Assembly (NCBI GenBank): GCA_001600875.1
Contig: BCLD01000005.1
Span: 279,908-343,907, forward strand
DNA: 64,000 bases
Reading direction: 5' to 3'
DNA from: Solicoccozyma terricola
Lineage: Eukaryota > Basidiomycota > Tremellomycetes > Filobasidiales > Piskurozymaceae
The position numbers were made by a program, and so were the translations under genes. Of the stretch, positions 10,330-21,480 are shown one piece after another (position 1 is the first letter of the stretch; every line of letters starts with the position of its first letter). The notes beneath the pieces are model-generated. The model was not told the DNA's origin. It made no database searches and saw nothing but the letters and a program-made list of their open reading frames with translations.

Positions 10330-10408
10330 TGTTGGAAATGACATAACGCCCGGAATTCCTAATCAGTAGTTCGGACTGCTTTTTAGTGAAGTAGTTACAT
10401 TCGTAACA
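10330..10408 (+). repeat. LTR-A, right copy (79 bp)
   Basis: It is identical to 8335-8413 and is preceded by the purine tract GAGAGGGG. Confidence 0.8.
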
Positions 10409-10641
10409 AAAGTCCAGTCGCGCGGTATGGGCGTGGTGTTACGAATAAAGTGGTGGCAAAACTGGGAATGATATTCGGTGAAGTCTTCTACTACATCTCT
10501 AGCTCGATGACCTAGGTATTATGTAGTCCCAGACGAGTTCCCTCTGCCACACTTGCATCCTACCTTATACTGATGCATCCTAGACTGACCCAGACTTGGT
10601 GACAGTGTTACGGACACGTGTCCATAAAAGCCCTATCTTAA

Positions 10642-10676
10642 CACTCTCCTGCCTCCCACGCTCGAGCGAGGGGGTG
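10642..10676 (+). other. Internal 3' remnant of LTR-C element
   Basis: The bases CTCTCCTGCCTCCCACGCTC and the tract GAGCGAGGGGG match the region before the LTR at 24845, so only the last few dozen internal bases of this copia copy survive. Confidence 0.5.
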
Positions 10677-10898
10677 TGTTGAATTGAATATCGGCACTCT
10701 TCACGTGTCTAGGTTATCATGGCTACGTCGCGTCCATTTCAACTACTGCTTTACTCGCCTCACCACCAAATGGGTTCTCTACTCTTCAACATCACTATAG
10801 TTGCTGAGGCAGAGATCCCAGGTAGGCTCTCTTGTAACTACTACTCTCAACATCACTATAGTTGCTGAGGCAGAGATCCCAGTCCATTCCTCTTAACA
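10677..10898 (+). repeat. LTR-C copy 1 (222 bp)
   Basis: It starts TGTTGAATTGAATATCGG and ends CTCTTAACA. A 35-nt unit beginning CAACATCACTATAGTTGC is present twice inside (from 10787 and from 10848). It matches 24845-25057 and 62025-62176. It ends 95 bp from the 3' end of the next gene. Confidence 0.8.
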
Positions 10899-10992
10899 GG
10901 GCTTGAATGAAATCCGGAACTCGGTCGACGCTGCATAACCATCATATATCGAAACAAACGTAGACTCCTCGGTTTTCGCTAATACTACAACA

Positions 10993-12969
10993 TCATTCAA
11001 ACCAATCGTTCATCCTCTTCACGTACTTTGCATTCCTCGCGGCATGACCCCAGTAATACAGAGCCACAGCAGGAAGTGCCACGGCGATTGCGAGGCCCAT
11101 GAGGGTGAGATACACGTTGAGGAAACCTTGTAACTCGATCCAAGTCACAGCCTCTAGGATGAAGATGAACGCGAGGAGGTTCTTGAAGAGGTTGATGCTG
11201 ATCAGACACTGGGAGTCAAATTTAGGGAAACTGCTGACAACGTAGGTGATTGCAATACTGGGACCAAACAGGGTGCCAAAGGAGACTAGGGGTGGGCACG
11301 TTTTACCAGTGTGGGCAGTCGTTTTTTGTCACTTCGAGCAAAGAAAGGGAAGTTGACTAGGACTCACGCATGCCAAAGCTGATAGCGATAGCGTACCAAG
11401 GCCAATGGTTCGCGGCGGCGAATCCGTTCAAGATACACGCGACTGGGGTCACCCAAACGAATGGAATCAATGATACCAATCGCTGTTCGGGTGCCACTTT
11501 ACCCCCCGCTTTGATGATCTGCCTCGCGGTGATGACGTCGCTTAGCCAACCACCGAGGAAGAGGGCGAGCCCGAAGCCGACGAGAGCAGCTATCTGCATC
11601 AGACCTACTGCTCCTGCGGAGAACAGATAGGGCGGAGCCATGAGGAGAGATGGAAGATTGAAGCTGTGGTCCAGAAGACATTGCAGATAGTTGGCAATAT
11701 GCTTTGGAAATTGATGTGGCCAAACCCTGCAGCGAACTCACATCATGATGATCTGACAGGTCAAATGGATGCCGTAGTACACTACGGCCCAAAGAACCGA
11801 CGGACTGGCGAGGAAGACGATGGGATGCAGGACAGTCATCCAGAATCGTACGTCGTGGTCAATCTTTGGAGGATTAAACCAAATCTCCTTCAAGGAGGGA
11901 TTGCTGGTTTTGACGGTGTGAATGGCAGCGAGGTCTTCGATTACCGCATCCTGCGTCTCTTGGTCGTGGGCCTTGTTGTCGTCGATGTGTACATGGGTGG
12001 GTTTGAATTCCGCGCCATCCCAGTGGGTAGGAGTTTCCACCCCTGGCGTCTCCTTTGGATGATCGTTGCCTTGTGGTCTTGCAAAGTTGGATTCCGGGTA
12101 TAGGAAGAATAAGAGGACGGCGTTCAAACCACAAAGCCCAGCACAAACCCAAAATCCGTTTCTCCAGGTGTTTGCGGTGTATTCGACAATGTAGCTATTG
12201 ACGAGGGGACCGACGGCCGATCCACTGCTTGCGAAGATGACGTAGCTGTGTGAAGTTATCAAGTCGTGATGAACATTATCGTCAATTTGAAGATCAGGAT
12301 TTCTGGTCAAGGAAGCGCTCACATTGCCATCATTGCCGCTCGTTCGTGGAGGAAAAAGATATCCACAACAATAGCCGGAACGATGCTCTGTAAGTGCGAA
12401 AAGGGATTGTAATGAGTGCCAGGCTGGAGGGAGCCCTTGCAGATAAAGTGAGGTTAGATTCACCTCGCCAGCGGCTGAAGCAAACCCCGAGACGATTCGT
12501 GAAGCTAGCAAGCTTCCGAATGACGTCGCTGTCGCTCCCCAGACCTGAGTGGCGAAGAGTAGAATCATAGAGGCAAGGAGAGTATAACGTTTGCCGAACT
12601 TGATGGCCATCGGGACCCAGAAAATGTTGCCAACTGCTAGCATGAGGAAGTTGTACTGATGAAAGGGCAACGTCTGTCAGGCAAGATCGTGACTTGCTGC
12701 CGAGGGACACCACTCACCGACAATAAATTGTTGACGACAGTTGGACTTTTCTGAAAATCCATCATGAATAGAGGGATAGCCACCGAAGGACCGGCACCAG
12801 TCCAATTCGCAACGAAATTGGTCAAGGCGACGGAGAGCAAGGCTGCGAACTTGAGTGGCCTAGACCACCGAAGGGGGTCCGTAGGATCGTTTGAAGGGAC
12901 AGGGAAAAGAGAGATTCCATGGTGTTTCTTGGTACCACCAATTACAATGACTGCTTCTGCAGCGGACAT
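10993..12969 (-). CDS. MFS transporter, DHA1-like
   Basis: The product is a 12-helix permease of the fungal drug:H+ antiporter-like class. It starts MSAAEAVIVIGGTKKHHGIS at 12969 and includes PTDPLRWSRPLKF, SVALTNFVANWTGAGPSVAI, FWVPMAIKFGKRYTLL (motif A region) and ASRIVSGFASAAGE. A large hydrophilic central loop around residues 250-310 carries WDGAEFKPTHV. The second half contains FLGGWLSDVITARQI and ends KYVKRMNDWFE. At least five introns are needed, including one at about 12660-12720 and one at 11642-11740. It lies upstream of, and divergent from, the DUF3237 gene, so a shared promoter between 12970 and 13517 could couple it to the aromatic genes. The substrate is unknown. Confidence 0.8.
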
Positions 12970-13517
12970 CTGTCACAACGACCCGGGATAGGGTGCATGA
13001 GATATCCATGCGAGAATACTACTCGATTTCAACACTCACCTTTAATTATTTGCGTGGGTGTTGGAGAGAACTTTCAGGCACGACTTGTTGAAAGACAAAA
13101 AGGGATCAGCGGAGGAGCAAGGTGACCCCGTTATATACCTGCGAAGACGGGGATTATGATTGCGGGCCCCAGAAACAAGCCACCGCTACGACTGGATTCG
13201 TGCGAAGAGCACTGAGAACATGCCTGTCCTCGGAATCAATCCGACACGGAGAAGAGACGGTTGATGCGGGGAACCCGGGCGGATTGCCGGTGGGGAGGGG
13301 GAAGCTGGGGACTGCGCATTCCGCTTTCCGGGACCACTCGGCCCTGGCGGACCAGAGCCGGGATAGGACGCGTAGGGTGTTATGCAGAAGCGCTCAATCT
13401 ACGGGCACAGGCGTCGATCTGCAACCGCACACGTCTTCAAAGTGCTCACCTGGAGGATCTGACTTGGGATCCTGACGAAGTATTTTACATCTGCTAGACC
13501 GAAACTAGACTCCAAAC
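12970..13517. promoter_or_regulatory. Divergent intergenic region
   Basis: This 548-bp gap separates divergent genes and should contain both promoters. I see no ORF with family features and no unmistakable operator. Confidence 0.4.
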
Positions 13518-14000
13518 ATGCCGATCGAAACTAAATTCGTCTTCACCCTCGATGTCGCCTTGACAACGCCGATCGAATTCGGAACCACCCCTGCCGGTGA
13601 ACGTCGACTCATCCCGATCTCTGGAGGGACTTTCAAGGGACCGGACATTGAAGGGAAGATCCTACCTGGTGGTGGTGATTGGAATTCCGTCCGTAGCGAC
13701 GGTGTGGTCCACCTCTATGCGAAATACAGTCTTCAAACCTCGGACGGCGTCAATATCCTGATCACAAACGAAGGGTGGGGGAGAGCAGACCCCGAACGGA
13801 TGAAAGGCGTGTTTGGTGACAACCCTGGAAAACATTCGGTCAAGGTCGGGGCAGAAAAATGGTACCACAAGACCTGCCCACGGTTCGAAGCACCTGCGGG
13901 AAGCAAATACGAGTGGTTGAACCGGAGCATGTTCGTTGGTGATCTTCATCCTCCGGTGGAGCCTAACAACGTTATTATCGATGTGTATGAGGTGTTGTAA
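13518..14000 (+). CDS. DUF3237 / UPF0311 family protein
   Basis: A single 160-residue exon starts MPIETKFVFTLDVALTTPIE. Family features are GERRLIPISGGTFKGPDIEGKI, LPGGGDWN, DGVVHLYAKYSLQT and the terminal MFVGDLHPPVEPNNVIIDVYEV. The length matches the family. It is a predicted small soluble beta-barrel protein of unknown biochemical role. Neighbouring aromatic-oxidising enzymes suggest, without proving, a role in handling a cyclic or phenolic intermediate. Confidence 0.85.
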   Translation: MPIETKFVFTLDVALTTPIEFGTTPAGERRLIPISGGTFKGPDIEGKILPGGGDWNSVRSDGVVHLYAKYSLQTSDGVNILITNEGWGRADPERMKGVFGDNPGKHSVKVGAEKWYHKTCPRFEAPAGSKYEWLNRSMFVGDLHPPVEPNNVIIDVYEVL

Positions 14001-14785
14001 ATCGAGGAAGGAGGAATCACATCGTCGTAGGTAGGAAGGAATGGGATCCATTTCAGGAAATATCGTTGTGAATGTTTGTGCAGCAATGATACAACCCATT
14101 GGTTACTATTGAGGGTCACAACATTGCCTTCCGCTCTATACCTCTCGCAGACGGAAAGCCGAGTAGAAAAGATTTGGGCTAGAGAAAATATAAGGCTTAA
14201 ATTCGCACTATCCTGCACTCGCTCTGGTCTGCTGGATGAGGGAGAGTGAATATAGGAGCAGTGTGATTGATTTGATGATTCGATCGAAGTCAGGTGGAAT
14301 GATAATGAGGACGGCAACCGGAGTAGTTGCTTTCCGAAAACTTTCCGATCGACCACTCAGTCGGGACAGGACCCATAAATCAGGACCGTTGCCAGGTCCG
14401 GGGAAGTACAATTTGGCACCCGTCAATCCCCGGCTGCGTCCGTTTATTCCGGGTACAAATCAAGGATCTCCTTGAGAAAGTCCTACAAAGAGGGAGAGAG
14501 AGTGAGGGCGGACGGAGTTAGGCCCGGACTCGTCGGCAACTACGAGCGCGCTTTCGTTCAGGTACCATGTCACCTCCGACAAAGCGTCAAATCTTGTCTT
14601 ACAGAGCCGTCGGTGGACGTGTCGAACCTAAGTTCTTCGGAGTCCCATGGGAATGTTCCCCGGAAGGGCTTGGCTTCTTGCCACATATTTAAACGACCTC
14701 ACTCCTCGTCTCCACCCTCCTCGTCGGCACTGCCAGCATCGCAAAACACAACACTGCTTCTCGACTATTTCCTTCACGCATCGCA
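14001..14785. promoter_or_regulatory. Intergenic region upstream of the flavoenzyme
   Basis: No gene is recognisable. A TATA-like run CATATTTAAA lies near 14687, about 100 bp before the ATG at 14786, followed by a pyrimidine-rich leader. Confidence 0.4.
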
Positions 14786-17355
14786 ATGTCGCTACCAACC
14801 CAGCCATCTACCGCGTCACCGGAAGGTCGAGAGCCTACAGTTGAGTGCCCCACCTGGAACTCGCGCGGTCTGTTCCCTCACAAGTCCTGGCCAAAGTACA
14901 ACGAAGTCGTGGACAGTCTCGGCACCACTCGTAGTCTCGTGACGCCCCCAGACGTGACGGAGCAGCAGCTGATCAAAGCGCTTGATGCCTTGCGTCAAGC
15001 GCTCGGGGACGAACATGTCGAATTGAATGACGGACCGCTGATCGATAGTGACTATCATTATGCGCCACTCAGTCATGACGGATATCATATGTTTGTTTCG
15101 CCTGCGTGTGCCTGCTACTACCTGTTTCCTAACGGTGCTGTTCCACGCTCTCAGCCTGGATCAAGATGATCTCCAGCCATCGTCCGTTTGCTATCCGGGA
15201 AGTACAGAGGACGTCGTTGCCGTTGTCAAGTGGGCGAATACGTGGTCGATTCCGTTGTGGCCGATTTGTGAGCCCCTACGAGTAACAAACTGCGGTGCCT
15301 GTCCCCTGACGTGTGTGCTGGCACCGGTCATAGCTATTGGACGGAACCTCGGTAAGTAGGCTGTGAAAAGGGTAGTTTACACGTATGTCCATTAACTCGT
15401 CGTCTCAGGTTACGGAGGCTCTGCTCCACGTCTGCGCGGCTCGGTGCTCGTGGACCTTGGTAAACGTATGAACAAGATTCTTGACGTCTCAGAGGAGGAT
15501 GCCACGGTGCTTTTGGAGCCTGGAGTACAATACATGACCGTGAGCTACCTGAGAGGTTTCACAGTCCCGCCTCGTGTCCGCTCGTGACACACAACAATTC
15601 AATTCCCTAGCTTTACGAACATCTCCACAGTATCGGACTCGGCACAAAGCTCTGGATTGATGTGCCTGACCTACCAGCTGGATCGGTAATGGGTAACGCA
15701 CTGGATCGTGGCGTCGGATACACACAGCACGGAGATCATTGGGGCAGTCATTGCGGCCTTGTTAGTTGAACTTTTGTCTTTTTCTGTAATCCGCAACTCA
15801 CGATCGATGCGCTGCACTCACAGGAGGTCGTTCTTCCGAATGGAGAGGTCATTCGAACCGGAATGGGAGCGATGGAAGGTTCGGACACCTGGCAGCTTTT
15901 CCCTTACGGTTTCGGACCGTGCGTGTGCGCGTTGACGTGCCCGACGTGCTTCTAATGACTGTCAACAAAATACCAGACATCACGATGGAATCTTTTCGCA
16001 GAGCAACTTTGGAATCGTGACAAAGATGGTGAGTCAGACACACGGTTGCATGCGCTGCTCCTTACCGACCTGTCTGTCCAAAGGGCATGCAACTCATGCC
16101 AAACCCTGGCGGTATCCGCGTGCTCAAAGCCACCTTTGAGAATGACGAGGACCTTGTACCCGTGGTGGACATCATCAGACCACTGATGCAACGACACCTC
16201 ATCGGCAACACGCCAGTCCTCCGACCGGGACTCACTGATGCCATCACACACCGCACGAAAGCAGACTTTGAGAACGACGAGCGTGGTGTCGTGAAACGGG
16301 AGGAAGAGACAAAGTTCTATAAAGAGTTCACTTCTGGTGCGTGAAGCCGAAACCCCTCCCGCCCTGTACCTTGTGGGCTCATCTTGGCCCACCAGGCGCC
16401 TGGAATCTTTACATGGCATTCTACGGACCCGACCCGATGACCCTTGGCATGATGGAGTACGTCAAGTCCGAGTTGTCGAAGGTGCCCGGCGCCAAGTTCT
16501 ATGGCCTTGAGGATGTCGGAGACGAAGCATATCTGCACACTTGGCACAAGATTACCGCTGGGATACCTGTGGGTGACCCCGTCCACCTTGTCAGTCAAGG
16601 TCGCTGACGTCTATCACAGTGCTGGCAAGAGCTTAAAATGATGAATTGGTGAGCCGTAATTGGACATTGCACGATCAGGCATGGCACTGACGGTGGCGTT
16701 CAGGGTCCCTGGGGGAGCTCATCTGTTCTTCGCGCCCATTTCGGCTACGAGAGGTAAAGCTGCTTATCAACAACGGGAACTCTGTCGTGATATCATGGAA
16801 AGGGTGAGTTTTTTCTGGCCGTTTCGAAGTACGCCTTGATAATCGCGCTCCTTTACAGTACGGCTTCGACTATATCGGCGCCTTTTTCATCGGACCCAGA
16901 GAGATGCATCGTCAGTGCTTTTGGATCTCTGGAGGCTGGGTGATAGAAAGCTAACACTCGCGATCATCCCAGATGTCTGCTGCTTCATGTATGACATGGA
17001 GAATCCGAAACAGAAAACCCAAGCTCTGGCATGCACTCGCGAACTCGTCGCGAGATGCGCCGATCGAGGCTATGGCGAGTATCGTACCCATCTCGCGCTG
17101 GCCGATCAGGTGGCGGCATCGTACGGCTGGAATAACGGCGCCATCAACAAGTTCAACAGTCTGCTCAAGGACTCGCTGGACCCCAAGGGAATCTTGGCGC
17201 CAGGACGTTGCGGTATATGGCCAGCAAAATACCGAGGCAGAGGCTTTGAGTTGCTCGGCGGCGAGGACCGAAGCGACCAGAACGTGAGAAGCGAAGAGGA
17301 GGTGATCGGAGCGGTGTCTGGTTTGAAATTGAACGGTGTTGTCTATACCAAGTAA
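14786..17355 (+). CDS. Vanillyl-alcohol-oxidase-like FAD oxidase
   Basis: The protein belongs to the VAO/4-cresol oxidase flavoprotein family, which oxidises 4-hydroxybenzylic alcohols, 4-alkylphenols or eugenol. Exon 1 is 14786-15090; later exons include an 18-nt micro-exon at 15334-15351 encoding most of SIGRNLG. Motifs in order are PGSTEDVVAVVKWAN, SIGRNLG-YGGSAPRLRGSV (FAD-binding PCMH fold), NPGGIRVLKATFENDEDL, GAHLFFAPIS (likely site of the covalent FAD histidine in VAO), GEYRTHLALADQ (matches the Tyr-Arg pair of the VAO active site) and DPKGILAPGRCGIWP. About ten short introns interrupt it. No secretion signal is seen, so it is probably intracellular or peroxisomal. It is convergent with the aldehyde dehydrogenase, which would oxidise its aldehyde product. 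Confidence 0.87.
15334..15351 (+). other. 18-nt micro-exon of the VAO-like gene
   Basis: Bases between the acceptor CATAG and the donor GTAAGT encode the core of the FAD-binding motif ISIGRNLG. Without it the conserved motif is lost. Confidence 0.7.
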
Positions 17356-17674
17356 AGCGACTGAGCATGTATTCGACATTGCGGAATTGAATCCTTACTT
17401 GTGGGCTTTGACTTGGGCCCACCGTGGACGTGGTGGCAAATTCCGTCCATCAGCTCGGGACAATCAAAGTCTCAACGTTCCGGAGATTCAATAGTGGGCG
17501 ACCGGCAAATGTAATTCCAGGGCAATGTAATCCGATCATTTGATTTGGGAGATTTTATAACACGTCGACAAACACAATCGTGTTCTGTCAAATGCCGTGC
17601 AGATGCAATGGCAGTAGGTGACCCTCTTCACTGCCAACAGAGAACTCGATCGAACGAGTCTGTGTGTGTCTTCT

Positions 17675-19428
17675 TCAGCTTTTGACCGTTATCGGGCTTA
17701 GACGGAGAAATGAACTCGCCTGCGTGAACCCTCGCAACCCTTCGACTCCATTAAAGCGCCCCCAGCCGGATTGATTCATTCCTCCATGAGGGATTTGAGG
17801 TGGGTCAGCAGGGGTCTGAAGAAGGTGACATTAGGTTCGACTTCAGCTTGATTCTGCCACTTTGCTTACCGGTGCGTTGATATGGACGGCGCCAGATCTG
17901 ATCCTCTGGGCGACATTCATCGCAAGGGCCAAATCTTTGCTCCAAACTGCTGCACTCAAGCCGTAGACAGAGTCGTTGGCAATACGCACCAGCTCGTCGA
18001 GAAGGAGATCGCGACCCGGAAAGAGGTCGTCCTCCACGACGATTACTGCGCACACGGGTCCGAAAGTCTCCTCGGAGTAGATCGCCATGTCCTTGGTCAC
18101 CTGTCCCACAATGCAAGCAGGAACGCCGTTGCCGATGGCGTTGGCCTGTTCTTCACAAAATGTCCCCAGGACGTCGACGGCACCTGCCCCAAGTGCATCG
18201 CAGACCAAACGTCGAACACGCTGAGCCGAGTCTACGGAGAATAAACCGTTGGCAGCCTCGTCTGTGCTTTTGCTCGTGCTATGCGAATTCCAAGCGTCTT
18301 GCAACGCAGACACCAGGGTCAGGTATCCAGACCGTGGGATGATTACTCTTTCGGTTGACATGCAAATTTGGCCGGCGTTCATCATGGTACCGAACAACAC
18401 TGACATGGCGAAGTCAGTCGTGCAGCCTGTTCGTGCGAATCATTGACTCACCAGCATTTGCCGCCTTTACCATATCTGCGTCAGGCAAGATCACCACTGG
18501 AGCCTTGCCACCAAGCTCCATCAGCGTCGGCTTCAGGTGTTTACCAGCTAGTGAGGCGATAATTGAGCCGACACGAGTGGAGCCGGTAAAGTTGACGTGT
18601 CTATGTGGTTAGGTCAATGTCAGGTAGGAAATCTCGAGCACTGCTCTATCCGCTTACTTGACTCGCTGATCACTGACCAGCTGTGAAATGCGTTGTGGCG
18701 CACTGTCTGTGCTTATGTGCACCACTTCGAGGACTCCCGAAGGCAACCCGCACTCCTGAAGAAGTGTTGCCCATAAGAGTTGGGAGTGGGGGGTGATCTC
18801 GGACGTCTTGAGGACGACAGTATTTCCCGCCATGATGGGAGTCAAGATCGCTCTGAGGGTGAGGGAATGTACCTATGTAATGTGATTAGTCCCTTTGCCT
18901 TCGTCGGACATGTCTCATTGCGGCTCACCGCATTCCACGCTGGTATGGCGAGACAAACTCCCATCGACTCTCGGGACACCAACACTGCGTGGCCTGACAA
19001 TCGCAGAAAAGGGGTCACCGTCCTGCATGCGGCGGTCTTCACGCAGACATGGCAGACTCACTGTCGGAAAGTGCGATATACTCGCCCTTCAGCGCTTCCT
19101 GCATCGAGCATGCAATCTCCTCTATGGCATCGGCTGCGCCGTCGACTTGAGCTTGAGCCCAGAAGGCAGAAATATCAGTCTCTTTGAGGTTGGCCTTGCG
19201 CAATCTTTGTGACCACCCTGTGCCAGGGTCCCTTAGAAGGTGGACAGCACGGAATGCCACAGCACGCCGCTCTTTGATCGACCGCCTGGACCAAGACTTC
19301 CATGCAGCATGACACGACACAATCGCGTCATCCACGTCCTCCGTTGTTGCCGCAGCCACCCGATGCACCTCCAGACCGGTTCCGGGATGAATGACTGGGT
19401 AGGACTCGATGTCGGTGCGGTTGGCCAT
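17675..19428 (-). CDS. Aldehyde dehydrogenase, vanillin/salicylaldehyde type
   Basis: The enzyme would oxidise aromatic aldehydes to acids with NAD(P)+. The protein starts MANRTDIESYPVIHPGTG. Motifs are AIPAWNA, PIMAGNTVVLKTSE, HVNFTGSTRVGS, LMELGGKAP (general-base Glu), GQICMSTER (catalytic Cys), YSEETFGPV and IPHGGMNQSGWGRFNG. The C-terminal exon ends LSPITVKS at 17675. After residue ~125 a 25-nt GT-AG gap near 19060 is needed to restore frame; it is either an ultra-short intron or a frameshift. An alternative start is at 19437. It is convergent with the VAO-like gene and likely follows it in a vanillyl alcohol to vanillate route. Confidence 0.85.
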
Positions 19429-19869
19429 GATTCTCATTGTGATGGGTGTATGCTACGAAGACCAGTCAGGATGGACGAGTGAAATCCCACCTCTTGTCTC
19501 TTAGACTCGCAAGTCAGTCCTTGCCTCGTCACTTGTCGGAAAGGTCAATCATGGGATATCACGGGAAGGGCCCCGCGTAGCAAGGCGGAGAGTCTTCCGC
19601 TGCCGTAAACCCCCGCCTTCCCCGGGGCACAAAACATTTGCCAGCGATGATAGTTCCCGTTGATCTATTCCCCCCTTCACATCAGGGGGAACCTCATCGC
19701 CAGGTGCAGGACACCGACCATGACCGTCGGTGTGGGCATTAATGTAGCCCTCGGTGACCCTCAGCGATGACCCGAGAACATCCCGAGATGATTCGTTGAG
19801 CTGATTGTGGCAAGGTTCCACTGTCTTATACAGGAGCCACCGCTCGTATTCGAATGGTCGACATTCTGC
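19429..19869. other. Intergenic, promoter of the aldehyde dehydrogenase
   Basis: I see no coding family. The segment separates two minus-strand genes and should hold the aldehyde dehydrogenase promoter. Confidence 0.4.
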
Positions 19870-21480
19870 TTATACAATGAGAGGGACGTCCGGCACCTCT
19901 CCCAGGTCGTTTTCACCTCCATCAATTGCGGACGCTTCCACCCAGTTCCCGTGTATTCCCGCTGGCGGCGTTCGTTGTGTTAGCGAATACGTACAACCTC
20001 TGATTAGACCTTGACTCACGCTTCAACTTCAATGGAAGTCTCACGACAGCAACGGGCGGTCCGGTAAATGCCTTCGTGTCGAGGATGACGAGCTCGTTGA
20101 CTCCCAGATCAAGTCTTTCGGCCAAAGCCATGACCCAGCCATCACCTTCTGGCGCCGCGCTTGAGCGAGGAATGAACACTGGTTCTTGGTAATGGGTCTC
20201 CCAGCCACTGAACGCGATGGTTCGATGAGCTGAATTTAAAAACTTGGACTATAAGACTCTCACCTGAAATAAACCTGGTGCTGTCCGGTGGTATTGTCGT
20301 GAGCGACGAGCGAATTCAAGCCTGATCGTATAGCCTAATTATCAGCGCCGAACCTAACGAGGCAATGCCAACTCTGGTATGACTGACCAGCGCGTACGTT
20401 CGGCGGAGGTGGGGGCATGCCCTCCGTCCCAGGTAACACGACAGCACAGATCCAAGAATGCCTGAACTTGCCCGTGCCATCGCACAAGGTACGGTCATCC
20501 ACCCTAGGAAATTCGCACGGCATATCGACCAGAACGACAGGATCTTCTAGGACGTTCGAAGATGATGCCAAATCGATCTTCCACCTGTAGATGCCCACAA
20601 GTTAAACAACATCCTTACAAAAGCGGGACTAGAGGAAATCTTACGTCACGTAATGACTGGCTGGAGGTCCCTTGGGGGGAGCGGCACCCTTGCGAGGGAG
20701 CCAGGTGAAATCCTGTCCCCTGACCAATGAGGACTGGAACACGCTGTTAAAGGAGTGGCGGTGAGTGCTTGCTTTGTGTTGCCAAGGATCAGCAAGACTC
20801 ACATGGTTTTGCCGTGGTTCTCTTCCCAGCCAGAAGCGATGTGTCCGGGCTGCCCATGACCCCACTCAAACCATTTGACCTCAGACTTGTCATGCAAGTC
20901 CCTGGGAACGACTGCGAACCTGATCGGCTGATCCGGGTCGTAGATCCAATGATGCCCTCCCGCCTTCATTCGTTCGACGTCGGCCGAGTAGGACCAGGAG
21001 TACACTAGGTAGAAGACGTTCAGCTGCACACATTATCTCACACGAGGCATATGACTTACAGATCAAGTAGTTTTTGGCTGGCAGTCGAGGTCAATGGTCA
21101 TCTTCGGGTATGGACAGGCACTTCGTCTTGTCACTCACTAAGGATACAATCGTGCATGAATCCGACTTCTGGCCATTCGAACCAAACTTCTTTGGTGAGA
21201 TTGCCTTCCTTGTCCAGCACAAAGTAGCAAATGTCCCTCGTGGCGAGACCTTTTGCTTCGTAACCCTGAGTGACAGAGCTAGGTTACAGCGGTTGCCAGA
21301 TGAGAGACGTATATCACGCACATAGCAAACTAGCTCTCCTGTTTCCGTGTCCAGCTTGGGGTGGGCTGTGAACGTCTCCGATTTGAGATTAAAGGGATTA
21401 TAGCGTAACGTAGCAAGTGTGTCTACAGACGTGGTAGTGGGGCAGAGCAAAAATAAGCGAGAGTGCGCATGCAGGAAGAC
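19870..21480 (-). pseudogene. Carotenoid/stilbene cleavage oxygenase, 5'-truncated
   Basis: The product is a RPE65-family non-heme iron oxygenase; fungal members cleave carotenoids or stilbenes such as resveratrol and lignostilbenes. It begins abruptly at VFLHAHSRLFLL, followed by SVDTLATLRYNPF, FTAHPKLDTETGEL, GYEAKGLATRD, FMHDCILS, GHIASGWEE, WKIDLA, FPRVDDR, FIPRSSAAPEGDGWVMAL and terminal VQIHGNWVEASAIDGG. The four iron-ligand histidine positions appear to be present (TAHPK, MHD, GHIASGWEE, IHGNW). The first 100-150 residues are missing; upstream sequence is instead a zinc-cluster regulator. The stop is at 19870-19872. Several short introns are needed. Without its N-terminus and start codon it is probably inactive unless expressed as a fusion. 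Confidence 0.8.

Larger units (their letters stand above)
8335..10408 (+). mobile_element. Chimeric non-autonomous Ty1/copia retrotransposon
   Basis: The order is LTR-A, primer site, gag, RT/RNase H remnant, polypurine tract, a different 210-bp LTR (LTR-B), a second primer site, about 150 bp of other sequence, a GAGAGGGG purine tract, then LTR-A again. The two LTR-A copies are identical, so the insertion is recent. Protease, integrase and the N-terminal part of RT are missing. The element therefore depends on proteins from elsewhere, and it mixes two LTR families that share one primer site. Confidence 0.75.

Noticed and set aside
11666..12103. 145-codon plus-strand ORF
   Set aside because: It lies opposite the MFS transporter exons and has no family features.
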